Below are positions 1-7,778 of a DNA stretch of 37,533 nt, piece by piece (positions within the stretch are counted from its first letter, which is position 1; the number at the start of each line of letters is the position of its first letter). Source of the DNA: CAZBYL01 sp964496275 (GTDB lineage: Bacteria; Synergistota; Synergistia; Synergistales; Synergistaceae); assembly GCA_964496275.1 (NCBI GenBank), contig CAZBYL010000020.1:1-37533 (forward strand). Direction: 5' to 3'. The notes beneath the pieces were generated by a model. That model was given only the letters and a program-made list of their open reading frames with translations, searched no databases and was not told the origin of the DNA. The translations under genes were made by a program, and so were the position numbers.

Positions 1-107
1 AGATGGAGAACGAGATCTTTGCCCCTGCGGCCGGAACAGTCACACAGCTCGGCTGCAAAGAAGGAGATTCTGTCAATACCGGCGATACTCTCCTGGTTGT
101 AGCCTAG
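1..107 (+). CDS. Biotin carboxyl carrier protein, C-terminal end only (5' truncated by window)
   Basis: Only the last 35 codons are present. The reading frame gives MENEIFAPAAGTV followed by a Gly-Asp rich turn and a stop at 105-107. The first two bases (AG) fit the end of an AAG lysine codon, so the window opens inside the lysine of the classic (A)MKM biotinylation motif. In this family the lysine carries biotin, which shuttles CO2 between the carboxyltransferase and the membrane-bound beta subunit of sodium-pumping decarboxylases. The next gene, 37 bp downstream, is exactly that beta subunit, which supports the assignment (gamma/biotin subunit of an oxaloacetate, glutaconyl-CoA or methylmalonyl-CoA decarboxylase). 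The substrate cannot be decided from this fragment. Confidence 0.9.
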   Translation, partial: MENEIFAPAAGTVTQLGCKEGDSVNTGDTLLVVA

Positions 108-144
108 TCTGCTTCGGCAGAACTAACCTACGGAGGGAAACCAA

Positions 145-1269
145 ATGGAACTCTACTTAACAGCTCTTAAAGGCGTGGTAGAGCAGTCCGGCTTTGTGGC
201 TCTCAACGGTCCCACACTTGTCATGCTGCTTGTAGCCTTTGTACTGCTCTATCTCGCTATTGCAAAAGGTTTTGAGCCTTTGCTGCTAATGCCGATTGCT
301 TTTGGATGCCTCCTGGTCAACCTTCCCCTTTCGGGGATCGTTGACCCGGGCGGATTCCTTTATTTTGTCAAATTCGGAATAGACCACGAATTATATCCCG
401 TCATTATTTTTATGGGCATAGGGGCTCTCACGGACTTCGGACCTCTGCTTGCCAACCCAATTACCTTCCTGCTCGGCGCAGCCGCGCAGATAGGCGTTTT
501 CTTTGCGGTTATCGGTGCAATGTTTATGGGTTTTACAATTCAGGAAGCGGCGGGAATCGGCATAATCGGCGGAGCGGACGGCCCAACGGCTATCTATCTC
601 TGCGCCAAGCTTGCTAAAAACATACTTCCGGCCGTTGCGGTTGCTGCATACAGCTACATGTCACTTGTTCCGCTCATCCAGCCGCCGGTAATAAAGCTCC
701 TAACGACAAAGAAAGATCGCTCGATAAAGATGGAACAGCTCCGCCCCGTTACAAGGACAGAGCGCATCCTCTTCCCCATAGTTTCGACAATAGCATGCGG
801 ACTTGTCCTTCCCGCCTCTGTTCCCCTTGTCGGAATGCTCATGTTCGGAAACCTTCTTCGTGAGTGCGGATGCACAGACCGTCTTTCGCTTGCGGCTCAG
901 AACGAAGTCCTCAACGCCACGACAATCTTCCTCGGGATCTCTGTCGGTGCGACAATGAGCGCGGCTTCCTTCCTCACAGTCGCCACGATAAAGATCATCG
1001 CTCTCGGACTCGTTGCCTTTATATTCAGCACTGCGGGCGGAGTCTGCTTCGGTCAGTTGATGAAGGTTGTCTCGGGCGGCAAAATCAACCCCATAATAGG
1101 TGCGGCAGGAGTCTCTGCGGTTCCTATGGCGGCTCGTGTATGCCAGAAGGTAGTCTCCAAAGAATTCCCCGGAAGCTACATACTCATGCACGCAATGGGT
1201 CCGAACGTCGCAGGCGTCATCGGAACCGCCGTTGCTGCGGGAGCAATGCTTACGCTTCTTACGAAGTAA
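145..1269 (+). CDS. Na+-transporting carboxylic/CoA-acid decarboxylase beta subunit (OadB/GcdB/MmdB family)
   Basis: A 374-residue polytopic membrane protein of the sodium-pumping decarboxylase beta-subunit family. The subunit decarboxylates the carboxybiotin of the neighbouring carrier and couples this to Na+ export. The hallmark glycine-rich segment GIGIIGGADGPTAIYL is present around residues 137-152; its aspartate is the residue known to be essential for Na+ binding in the family. A second conserved stretch, HAMGPNVAGVIGTAVAAG, lies near the C terminus. The length fits the shorter GcdB/MmdB type (about 375 aa) rather than long OadB (about 430 aa), suggesting glutaconyl-CoA or methylmalonyl-CoA as substrate. 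This is inference, because the alpha subunit is outside the window. The start is supported by GGAGGG upstream of the ATG. A strong terminator follows, so this is the last gene of its operon. Confidence 0.93.
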   Translation: MELYLTALKGVVEQSGFVALNGPTLVMLLVAFVLLYLAIAKGFEPLLLMPIAFGCLLVNLPLSGIVDPGGFLYFVKFGIDHELYPVIIFMGIGALTDFGPLLANPITFLLGAAAQIGVFFAVIGAMFMGFTIQEAAGIGIIGGADGPTAIYLCAKLAKNILPAVAVAAYSYMSLVPLIQPPVIKLLTTKKDRSIKMEQLRPVTRTERILFPIVSTIACGLVLPASVPLVGMLMFGNLLRECGCTDRLSLAAQNEVLNATTIFLGISVGATMSAASFLTVATIKIIALGLVAFIFSTAGGVCFGQLMKVVSGGKINPIIGAAGVSAVPMAARVCQKVVSKEFPGSYILMHAMGPNVAGVIGTAVAAGAMLTLLTK

Positions 1270-1285
1270 AATCTCATTACCAAAT

Positions 1286-1331
1286 AAAATCGATTCCTCT
1301 GCGGACACTTGCGGAGGAATCGATTTTTTTT
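1286..1331 (+). terminator. Rho-independent terminator after the decarboxylase operon
   Basis: A perfect 14-bp inverted repeat (AAAATCGATTCCTC and its complement, 1286-1299 and 1314-1327) is followed by a run of T. It starts 17 bp after the beta-subunit stop codon. Confidence 0.93.
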
Positions 1332-1418
1332 ATATCACGTATATTGCACTTGCGGTATCTTTCCGGATAGGGCAAAATGAAAGGCGGAAAAACCAACACA
1401 AAAACCGGAGGTATGCCT

Positions 1419-2387
1419 ATGAGACGAATAACGACGACCGCGGCGATCCTGCTACTTATCACACTGCTTTGCACCGGAGCGCAAGCAGCCGAAAAAAAGC
1501 TTATATACTCACGTTGGGTAGGGCCTGAAAACTACATATTCATGTCGGACGCATCAGGCAAAAATGAGAAAAAACTCTTTGTCGGATACGATGCGGAAAT
1601 ATCGCCTGACGGAAAGAAAATAGCATATACCAAACAAAATGAAAACGGCACGGGTGAAAGATACATAGCCATATATGACATCGCATCGAAAAAAACAGCG
1701 GTACTGTACAACATTCCTCTGAAAAACAACTACGGCCCGCGCTGGTCAAAAAGCGGCAAAGCTATACTCTTCAGCCACTATACAAAATCAAACGTATGGC
1801 GTCCTGCCATATATGACATGGAAAAAAAGAGTGTCAAAATAATAGCCATGAAAGTCGCATCTCCAGTAGGCAAAAAAGAAATGGACATAGACATACTGTC
1901 GCCCTTCTGGTCCCACGACGGTGAGCACATCTACGGCAGCGACCTCTATTACCTCTACAAATTCTCGGCTGCATCAGGAAAACAGGAAGAAGTAGCGGCA
2001 ATCTCATCCATACTTCCCAAAGGCGCGCTGCTTGACAGCTCAGTGAAATTCACCGTTTCAGACAGCGGAGAAGCGCTGCTCTTTGCAATAGGAATGGAAG
2101 ATGAGCGTTGTGCAAAATGCGATGCTGCCGCTACCGTAGACCCGTACAAAGGCGCGGCGTTTGCATACCTTCTGAACGAAAAAAGAACAGTGCGCATATC
2201 TCCCATGGAATACTGCACCGGCTATGCAGCGTACGGCACAGATGGAGATATATACATATCGGCGCACAAAATAGCCGAAAAAGCACAGGAAACAAACAAC
2301 TACTACGACCTGTACAAAATAACCGACTCAGGTAAAAAAGTTGTCCCCATAGCAAAAAAAGCATACGAGGCGTCAATATCGAAATAA
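1419..2387 (+). CDS. Secreted TolB/PD40-type beta-propeller protein, function unknown
   Basis: A 322-residue exported protein. The N terminus is a typical Sec signal peptide: MRR, a hydrophobic core ILLLITLL, and a cleavage site after AQA. The mature part has repeated WD40-like/PD40 blades, for example YDAEISPDGKKIAYTK near residue 60, then YGPRWSKSGKAILFS and LSPFWSHDGEHIYGSD, each with the SPDGK-like turn seen in TolB and dipeptidyl-peptidase propellers. No catalytic domain follows, so it is a stand-alone propeller, probably periplasmic and ligand or protein binding. The start at 1419 is preferred because GGAGG lies 7 nt before it; ATG 1413 is too close and ATG 1377 has no clear site. A cysteine pair (CAKC) near residue 234 is unusual for a propeller. 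A terminator follows, so it is probably monocistronic. Confidence 0.8.
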   Translation: MRRITTTAAILLLITLLCTGAQAAEKKLIYSRWVGPENYIFMSDASGKNEKKLFVGYDAEISPDGKKIAYTKQNENGTGERYIAIYDIASKKTAVLYNIPLKNNYGPRWSKSGKAILFSHYTKSNVWRPAIYDMEKKSVKIIAMKVASPVGKKEMDIDILSPFWSHDGEHIYGSDLYYLYKFSAASGKQEEVAAISSILPKGALLDSSVKFTVSDSGEALLFAIGMEDERCAKCDAAATVDPYKGAAFAYLLNEKRTVRISPMEYCTGYAAYGTDGDIYISAHKIAEKAQETNNYYDLYKITDSGKKVVPIAKKAYEASISK

Positions 2388-2416
2388 CAGCCTTTAACTC
2401 TGAGAATAAACCACAG

Positions 2417-2449
2417 AGCCGCCGCTTTTCGCACTGCGGCGGCTTTTCC
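2417..2449 (+). terminator. Rho-independent terminator after the propeller gene
   Basis: AGCCGCCGC (2417-2425) pairs with GCGGCGGCT (2436-2444), followed by TTTT. The stem is GC-rich and 9 bp long. Confidence 0.88.
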
Positions 2450-2479
2450 TAAATTCCCCATTCGGCGGCTCAAATAATG

Positions 2480-2485
2480 TATAAT
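2480..2485 (+). promoter_or_regulatory. Possible -10 box for the MFS transporter gene
   Basis: A perfect TATAAT lies just after the preceding terminator. I see no convincing -35 hexamer at 16-18 bp. Transcription starting about 7 nt later would make TTG 2495 nearly leaderless, which favours TTG 2522 as the translation start. Confidence 0.45.
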
Positions 2486-2521
2486 TAGCAAACATTGATA
2501 CGGCAAGGGGCTGCTGATGCT

Positions 2522-3766
2522 TTGAACAAGAATGACACGCTTTTATCTCCGATATTTATACGACTCTTTATACCTTTCGGCATAGCGCACTTCATGTCCG
2601 TACTCCTGGGCAGCGCGAACGCCGTAATGTCTCCCATACTCACGGCAACCTTCTCGCTCACACCTGCGGACCTGGGCTTCATGACGTCAGTCTATCTCAT
2701 ATCATTCGGAATGGCGCAATTCCCGCTCGGAGTCTTTCTTGACAGATACGGGGCCAGAAATACGCTTGCCCCCTTTCTCCTGCTTGCGGCTGCAGGGGCT
2801 GTCATATTCTCACTGTCGCAAAATATGACGCACCTCATAATATCCCGCGCAACACTGGGAGTAGGAATGTCGGGCTGCCTCATGTCGGCATTCAAAGCCT
2901 ACACGGAGTGCCTGCCAAAAGAAAAACTTCCGCTTGCATTCGGAGCCCAATGCCTCACCGGCGGTCTTGGCGGAATATTTGCGACAAAGCCCGTCCTATT
3001 TGCTATAAACCTCATGCCCTGGAGAACCTTCTTCCTGCTGCTGGCCGCAATGACACTTATTGCCGGTGCTCTTATATGGGTTGTAATTCCGCCGCAAAAA
3101 AACAAATCCCAAGCGTCTTCGCAAAGCTTCCTCACCCTGCTCATACAGATGTTCAAATTTCTCGGAGACCCGCGCTTCATATACATAGCGCCTGTCGCGA
3201 TAATGGGGCAGAGCGTAATGTTTGCTTATCTATACCTCTGGATAGGCCCCTGGATGCGCGACGTTGCAGGAATGAGCGTCTCACGAGGAGGAGGGTTCAT
3301 GCTTGCCGCGGGAATAGGAGCTGCTGCGGGATACTTCCTGAACGGCCTTCTTGCGGACATATTCAGAAAGAAACACATCCTCTCGGATGAGAAAATATAC
3401 TTCTTCTCCGGAGCGATACTCACCTCGCTCACAGCAGTAATAGCGCTCGTCAACAGTGCGGCAGTCGCGTGGCTCTGGGGTATCGTAATGTTCTTCACCA
3501 CCATGGTTATGATATCATTTGCACTGACGAGAAACCTCTTTGCCGCGGAAGAAGCGGGAAGAGCTCTTTCTCTGCTCAACTTTGCCATATTTTTTGCGTC
3601 ATTCATAGCCCAATGGTTTATAGGAATAATACTCAACCGCTACCCTGTCGAAAACGGCAGCTTCTCTGCGGAGGGACACCAAACCGCCCTCACCGTAATA
3701 GTGCTGCTGAACCTTGCCGCATCGGTACACCTCTACTTTGGGCTGCGTAAGAGAGGAAAAATATAA
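2522..3766 (+). CDS. Major facilitator superfamily transporter
   Basis: About 414 residues with roughly 12 hydrophobic segments in two halves. The loop between helices 2 and 3 carries GVFLDRYGARN (about residues 75-85), matching the MFS motif-A pattern G-x-x-x-D-R-x-G-x-R. The early helix SVLLGSANAVMSPIL and the long charged mid-loop (PPQKNKSQASSQ) fit the MFS fold. The substrate cannot be read from the sequence; the following fumarase genes make a dicarboxylate or related organic acid plausible, but this is context only. The start is uncertain: TTG 2522 has AAGGGG 11 nt upstream, while TTG 2495 in the same frame would add nine residues and overlap the presumed transcription start. The gene ends 12 bp before the fumarase alpha gene, so the three genes probably form one transcript. 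Confidence 0.85.
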   Translation: MNKNDTLLSPIFIRLFIPFGIAHFMSVLLGSANAVMSPILTATFSLTPADLGFMTSVYLISFGMAQFPLGVFLDRYGARNTLAPFLLLAAAGAVIFSLSQNMTHLIISRATLGVGMSGCLMSAFKAYTECLPKEKLPLAFGAQCLTGGLGGIFATKPVLFAINLMPWRTFFLLLAAMTLIAGALIWVVIPPQKNKSQASSQSFLTLLIQMFKFLGDPRFIYIAPVAIMGQSVMFAYLYLWIGPWMRDVAGMSVSRGGGFMLAAGIGAAAGYFLNGLLADIFRKKHILSDEKIYFFSGAILTSLTAVIALVNSAAVAWLWGIVMFFTTMVMISFALTRNLFAAEEAGRALSLLNFAIFFASFIAQWFIGIILNRYPVENGSFSAEGHQTALTVIVLLNLAASVHLYFGLRKRGKI

Positions 3767-3778
3767 GGGGGAAAAACA

Positions 3779-4654
3779 ATGTCTGTTCTCTGGGAGATAA
3801 ACTCAACCGAAATAACGGAACTCGTGCGGACACTCGCACTCAAAGCGAACACAATACTGCCGCAGCGGCTCAAAGAACTCATAGCCGACTCGGCGAAAAA
3901 AGAAAAAACTCCGCTTGCCGCTCAAGTCATGGCGGACATACTCAAAAATGCCGAACTTGCAGCCGAAAGAAAAATGCCGATATGCCAAGACTGCGGAATG
4001 GCAGTGGTATTCGTCGAAGCGGGACAAGACTTGCACATAACTGGAAACTCCGCGTCAGATGCCATAGACGAGGGGATAAGAGCCGCATACAAAGATGGAT
4101 ACCTTCGCAAATCCGTCGTTTCAGACCCACTGTTTGACAGAAAAAACACACTCGACAACACCCCTGCGATAATACACTGGAAAGTCGTACCCGGACACTC
4201 AATAAAAATAACCGTCAGCCCAAAAGGCATGGGAAGCGAAAACATGAGCCGAATCTACATGCTGAAACCTGCGGACGGAGTTGAAGGAGTAATAAACGCG
4301 GCTGTCGAAACGGTCAAAATAGCGGGCCCGAACCCGTGCCCCCCGATAATCCTCGGAATCGGCATCGGCGGAAACTTTGAAACGGCTCCGCTTGCGGCAA
4401 AACGCGCGCTTCTGAAAAGGGAAGGCGTGCGCCACCCCATCAAAGAGTATGCTCAAACGGAAGAAGAAATCCTAAAACGGGTAAACGCGCTCGGCATAGG
4501 CCCCGGCGGCTACGGCGGAGAAATCACAGCTCTTGACGTCCACATAGAAACCCTGCCCACACACATAGCGGGAATGCCCGTCGCAATAAATATCTGCTGC
4601 CACGCGCTGCGCCATGCGGAAGGCACAATCGAGGGGAGATGCCGCAATGATTAA
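3779..4654 (+). CDS. Class I fumarate hydratase (or tartrate dehydratase) alpha subunit
   Basis: A 291-residue alpha subunit of the two-subunit, iron-sulfur class I hydro-lyases, which interconvert fumarate and L-malate, or act on L-tartrate in TtdAB. The motif MPICQDCGMAVVFVEAG near residues 73-89 supplies a conserved cluster cysteine. The conserved GPNPCPPIILGIGIGGNFETA (about 181-201) follows, and the C-terminal part has LGIGPGGYGGEITALDVHIE. The start is supported by AGGGGGAA upstream of ATG. The reading frame overlaps the beta subunit gene by 8 nt, so the two are translationally coupled. Fumarase is the default reading for an anaerobe, but tartrate dehydratase cannot be excluded by eye. 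Nearly all lysine codons are AAA, in contrast to proS further right. Confidence 0.92.
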   Translation: MSVLWEINSTEITELVRTLALKANTILPQRLKELIADSAKKEKTPLAAQVMADILKNAELAAERKMPICQDCGMAVVFVEAGQDLHITGNSASDAIDEGIRAAYKDGYLRKSVVSDPLFDRKNTLDNTPAIIHWKVVPGHSIKITVSPKGMGSENMSRIYMLKPADGVEGVINAAVETVKIAGPNPCPPIILGIGIGGNFETAPLAAKRALLKREGVRHPIKEYAQTEEEILKRVNALGIGPGGYGGEITALDVHIETLPTHIAGMPVAINICCHALRHAEGTIEGRCRND

Positions 4655-5174
4655 ACACATAAAAACCCCGCTGGAAGAAAAAACGGTAAAAGAATTGCAC
4701 GCGGGAGACATAATTCTCCTGTCGGGTGAAATGCTCGTGGCAAGAGACGCAGCTCATAAAAGGATGACGGATGCTATGAAGTCCGGAGAAATCCTTCCAT
4801 TCTCCATAGAAAAAGAGACAATCTTCTATGCCGGCCCCGCACCGACCCCGCCCGGAGCCGTAATAGGGCCCATAGGCCCCACGACGAGCGGAAGAATGGA
4901 CCCATACACGCCCTATCTGCTGGAGCACGGGCTGCGCGGAATGATAGGAAAAGGAAAACGATCTGCGGAAGTCCTCAAATCGATTGAGGACAACGGAGCT
5001 GTGTACTTCGGAGCAACGGGAGGAACCGCCGTGCTTCTGTCCGACTCTGTCGTATCTGCGGAAACAGTCGCATACGAAGACCTCGGTCCGGAAGCAATAC
5101 TTCGTCTTGAAGTCAAAGACATGCCCCTGGTCGTAATCGCTGACTGCCATGGGGCAAACCTGTACGACAGATAA
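4647..5174 (+). CDS. Class I fumarate hydratase (or tartrate dehydratase) beta subunit
   Basis: A 175-residue partner of the alpha subunit, corresponding to the C-terminal domain of single-chain FumA. Recognisable segments are AGDIILLSGEMLVARDAAHKRM (about residues 19-40), then FYAGPAPTPPGAVIGPIGPTTSGRMD (substrate-binding region) and LEHGLRGMIGKGKR, followed by YFGATGGTAVLLS. The start at 4647 is chosen because GGGGAGAT precedes it and it gives the usual coupled overlap with the alpha gene. An upstream in-frame ATG at 4614 would add 11 residues with no family similarity. Confidence 0.92.
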   Translation: MIKHIKTPLEEKTVKELHAGDIILLSGEMLVARDAAHKRMTDAMKSGEILPFSIEKETIFYAGPAPTPPGAVIGPIGPTTSGRMDPYTPYLLEHGLRGMIGKGKRSAEVLKSIEDNGAVYFGATGGTAVLLSDSVVSAETVAYEDLGPEAILRLEVKDMPLVVIADCHGANLYDR

Positions 5175-5179
5175 ACACA

Positions 5180-5217
5180 TCGGCTGATGCAAGCCGACTG
5201 CTCGCGCCATTTGGCGT
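5180..5217 (+). other. Two small hairpins between fumarase beta and acyltransferase genes
   Basis: TCGGCT/AGCCGA (5180-5185 and 5192-5197) is followed directly by a CGCGCC...GGCGTG hairpin. Neither has a T-run, so these are more likely mRNA processing or stability structures than a terminator. Function is not established. Confidence 0.35.
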
Positions 5218-5237
5218 GAAAACTAAGAGGTGAACAA

Positions 5238-6143
5238 ATGTCAAGAAAACAACCCTTTATATGGAATGCTCTGTCAATTTTCAGGAAAATAGTCTGCGCT
5301 CTGCCTCACGAAAAAGCAGTCGCGCTCGGCGGCTTCCTCGGCGGGCTCGTGCCGCGCTTTACAAAGAGAAAATTTAATCTCGCTGCGGCGCGCTGTGCCC
5401 AAGTGCTCGGCGTATCGGAAGAAAAAGCATCGAACATAGTCATGGGCTCATACAGACACTTTGGCAGAGGCGCTGCCGAATTTGCCAGAATGCCAATAGC
5501 CGTCAAAAACATAAACAGACTCATTCGCGTACACGGAGAAGAGCACCTTAGGGACGCATACGAAAAAGGGCGCGGAGTCATACTCGCTACGGGACACATA
5601 GGCAACTGGGAATACGCAGCAGCGTGGCTTGCCAACAACGGATACGCAATAAACGCGCTCGGCACCGACCAACGTGACGACAGAATAACCAAACTTATAA
5701 TGGACTTAAGACGCGCCGGAGGCTCAAAGGCTCTCGGCAAGGCGTCCGACCTGCGCGCCATGCTCAAAGCCCTGCAAGACGGAGAAATCATAGCCGTGCC
5801 CATAGACCAGGACGCGCGCAAAAAGGGAATACTCTCTCCCTTTCTCGGACGCCCGGCAAGCACGCCCGTGGGAATCGCCAAACTTGCGGCAAAAGTCGGC
5901 TGCGCAGTCCTGCCCGGTTTCTGCATAAGAAGCGCGGACGGAGTCACATTCGACTTCTACATACTTCCGAGACTCGAAGGCAGAGGCGGCACAGCCTACG
6001 GAGAAGACCTACAGACAAGCCTTGACGACTGCAACGACAAAATATCCGAATACATAATAAAAAATCCAAGCCAGTGGATGTGGATGTATCCGAGGTGGGA
6101 ATCTGTCGAAAACGGAGACTTTGACGATGAAATGCGGAATTGA
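5238..6143 (+). CDS. Lysophospholipid/lipid A acyltransferase (LpxL/HtrB family)
   Basis: A 301-residue inner-membrane-associated acyltransferase of the LpxL/LpxM/HtrB group, which adds secondary acyl chains to lipid A. The catalytic HX4E motif is visible as GHIGNWE near residue 118, after RGVILAT. A later block, VPIDQDARKKGILSPFLGRPASTPVGIAKLA (about 183-213), matches the conserved substrate-binding region of the family, and PSQWMWMYPRWE near the C terminus is the usual ending. The start is supported by GAGGTGA 6 nt upstream. The next gene begins inside its 3' end (17-nt overlap). Presence of this gene agrees with a lipopolysaccharide-bearing diderm such as the Synergistota. Confidence 0.9.
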   Translation: MSRKQPFIWNALSIFRKIVCALPHEKAVALGGFLGGLVPRFTKRKFNLAAARCAQVLGVSEEKASNIVMGSYRHFGRGAAEFARMPIAVKNINRLIRVHGEEHLRDAYEKGRGVILATGHIGNWEYAAAWLANNGYAINALGTDQRDDRITKLIMDLRRAGGSKALGKASDLRAMLKALQDGEIIAVPIDQDARKKGILSPFLGRPASTPVGIAKLAAKVGCAVLPGFCIRSADGVTFDFYILPRLEGRGGTAYGEDLQTSLDDCNDKISEYIIKNPSQWMWMYPRWESVENGDFDDEMRN

Positions 6144-6564
6144 CCCAGGGCGGTTCAAAATAGGATTTGCTGCGGAATCAGACGGTAAACTCCTCTTCTC
6201 GGCAATCATACCGAAAGCGGAAGAAGAGATACTGGCGCAGGCTATAATCTCCTGCAAATGGGAGCTGCTCGAACCGTGGCGCAAAGAGGGAAGCATAGCC
6301 CGGATATCGGGGCGGCGGGCCGAGCAAGTGATAATAGGCGACGGAACATCTTCGGAAGAGATAGAAAAACTTATTCGCGGCAAAATTACGACTCAAACAG
6401 CCGATGAATACGGTACGACCCTTGAGGGGCGAAAACTCTACTGGAGCCTTCACCCGCCCAAGGGTCTCTGGAAAATCATACCGACATCGCTTCGAACCCC
6501 GCCGCGGGACGTAGACGACCTTGCCGCGTGGGCTATAATACAAAAACATACGTTAAAAAACTGA
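6127..6564 (+). CDS. Small RNase H-fold (YqgF/RuvC-like) protein, function uncertain
   Basis: About 145 residues. The N terminus, MKCGIDPGRFKIGFA, matches the first strand of the RuvC/YqgF-type RNase H fold, with the acidic residue in GIDPG. A second acidic position, VIIGDGTSSEEIEKLI (about residues 78-93), and the C-terminal PPRDVDDLAAWAII with paired aspartates could complete the metal site. It looks like a divergent relative of Holliday-junction resolvase or pre-16S rRNA nuclease, but it is not a clear YqgF ortholog. The start at ATG 6127 overlaps the acyltransferase gene by 17 nt; TTG 6121 two codons upstream is an alternative. Assignment to the fold is good; enzymatic role is inference. 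Confidence 0.65.
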   Translation: MKCGIDPGRFKIGFAAESDGKLLFSAIIPKAEEEILAQAIISCKWELLEPWRKEGSIARISGRRAEQVIIGDGTSSEEIEKLIRGKITTQTADEYGTTLEGRKLYWSLHPPKGLWKIIPTSLRTPPRDVDDLAAWAIIQKHTLKN

Positions 6565-6581
6565 AAAGCGTACTGCTTTTC
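6553..6581 (-). terminator. Terminator for the leftward TrpR-like gene
   Basis: GAAAAGC/GCTTTTC (6563-6569 and 6575-6581) forms a 7-bp stem. Read on the minus strand it is followed by AGTTTTTT. It sits 76 bp beyond the stop of the regulator gene and overlaps the stop codon of the convergent gene. Confidence 0.6.
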
Positions 6582-6656
6582 GGGCAGATCCAAAAACTCT
6601 GCGCTCTCTATGCCGACGGAAAAATAAAAAGTGTTCTCTGCTCAGAGCTCATAAAA

Positions 6657-6968
6657 CTAATTATCCTTCGGCAGTTTTCCCGCTTTCTCAAGCTTCTCGA
6701 GAACATCCTTATAGCCGTCCGCACCATACTCAACAAACTTCTTGACGCGGCTGATAGTTGCCGTGCTGGCTCCCGTTGCCTGAACTATCTTGGGATATGA
6801 CATACCTTTAAGCAAAAGATTCGCAACCTGCAGCCTCTGGGCAAAAGCTCTGATTTCAGAAAAAGTTGCTACATCCTCCAAAAAGCGGTATGCTTCCTCC
6901 CTGTCTGTAATAGCTACGATCGAATCGCAAAGCTGGTCGGTGAACTCGTCTTTCCACTGAAGAGACAT
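6657..6968 (-). CDS. TrpR/YerC/YecD-family transcriptional regulator
   Basis: A 103-residue protein with the all-helical TrpR fold. The first part, EFTDQLCDSIVAITDREEAYRFLEDVATFSEIRAFAQRLQVA, is the dimerisation region. The segment GMSYPKIVQATGASTATISRVKKFVEYG (about residues 55-82) is the helix-turn-helix. This matches the YerC/YecD-type members found in many Firmicutes and relatives, whose ligand and target are not generally known. The ATG is preceded on the minus strand by AGGGGG. Its codons end mainly in G and T (AAG, GAG, GTT), opposite to the rightward genes at its left and in line with a strand-linked composition bias. It is convergent with the RNase H-fold gene. Confidence 0.88.
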   Translation of the reverse strand: MSLQWKDEFTDQLCDSIVAITDREEAYRFLEDVATFSEIRAFAQRLQVANLLLKGMSYPKIVQATGASTATISRVKKFVEYGADGYKDVLEKLEKAGKLPKDN

Positions 6969-7289
6969 TGGGGTTCCCCCTTGTAGTGATTTAAAGTAGT
7001 AGAGATATTACAAGCTAATCATACGATATAAAAAATGAATGTCAAGTGCTGCTAACTAATTAAAGTGAGAAAAGTTAATTACAGGTTAATTGCAAAATAG
7101 ATAAAGCTGCAGAGATAAAATAACAAAGCCGCTTACGGCCGCGCAGAGAGATCTCTGTCAGACGAAAAAATAGTGCGGAAGCTAATTGAATATTACGCAC
7201 CCAATGCAACGTGATTCCGTTTTTTGCCCTAACAGCATCACGCGGGTGCTGGGCACTGAGTATTCCGCATCTACAAGCGCACCTAAAAT
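6969..7289. other. AT-rich intergenic region with no recognisable gene
   Basis: This contains the upstream region of the TrpR-like gene and then sequence with no supported reading frame. Dense short AT words (TTAATTA, AATTAAAG) are present. I found neither a DnaA box (TTATCCACA) nor the missing 3' part of the AbiEii gene here. Confidence 0.5.
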
Positions 7290-7413
7290 CATCCGCATGA
7301 GCCCAGTGTAATCATGCAAACGAGCCCAGTGTCACGGCGACGAGCCCAAGCATATTTCTGTTACCCTTGCTGAATACGAGTACTGCGTAAATCGCACAAG
7401 GGAGGTCATACAT

Positions 7414-7512
7414 ATGACCATGTACACAGAGATACTGCGCCTTTGAGGGCAGACTCAGTCAGCGGGATATCGCGGCAAGCTGGCGGCTGTGCGCACAGAA
7501 CAGCACTCAATA
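7414..7512 (+). pseudogene. istA: IS21 transposase IstA, N-terminal remnant (stop and frameshift)
   Basis: A good Shine-Dalgarno (GGGAGGT) precedes ATG 7414, which reads MTMYTEILRL and then TGA. Continuing in the neighbouring frame gives LSQRDIAASWRLCAQNST. Together these match the IS21 IstA start, where a short YxEILRL leader is followed by a helix-turn-helix of the type G-x-S-Q-R-x-I-A. A nonsense codon and a frameshift are therefore visible within about 33 codons. The rest of the ~400-500 codon gene is absent. Confidence 0.7.
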
Positions 7513-7521
7513 ATATTCTGC

Positions 7522-7656
7522 GGTCAGATAGGGACATCCGAATGGTTGGCTGCGCTTGGCAATACTCTGATGGCATGAAACCTGATTGACAGGATAATTC
7601 ATTGCTCAGATAAGGCCATACTGCAAGGTGATTCGATGAGAAAGAAAAAAGGCTGA
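7522..7656 (+). pseudogene. istB: IS21 helper ATPase IstB, C-terminal remnant
   Basis: The frame 7522-7656 reads GQIGTSEWLAALGNTLMA, then an in-frame TGA, then NLIDRIIHCSDKAILQGDSM and RKKKG with a stop. This resembles the IstB C terminus, where a tryptophan segment is followed by A-(I/L)-x-D-R-(I/L)-x-H and G-(D/E)-S-x-R. All N-terminal AAA+ motifs (Walker A and B) are missing. The fusion of an istA start to an istB end implies a large internal deletion of about 2 kb. Confidence 0.7.
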
Positions 7657-7778
7657 GGCAAATTCAAGATCATACAGACACAATAAAATAATGCCTCTCT
7701 AAAATGACTGGGCTCGCCGCCGTGAAGGTGGGCGCATTTGCTTCGGAACAGAAAACCATGCCCTACGGAATGGTGGGC

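Noticed and set aside
6528..6800. A 90-codon plus-strand open frame overlapping the TrpR-like gene
   Set aside because: It has no ribosome site or family similarity and runs antisense through the well-supported TrpR-like gene.
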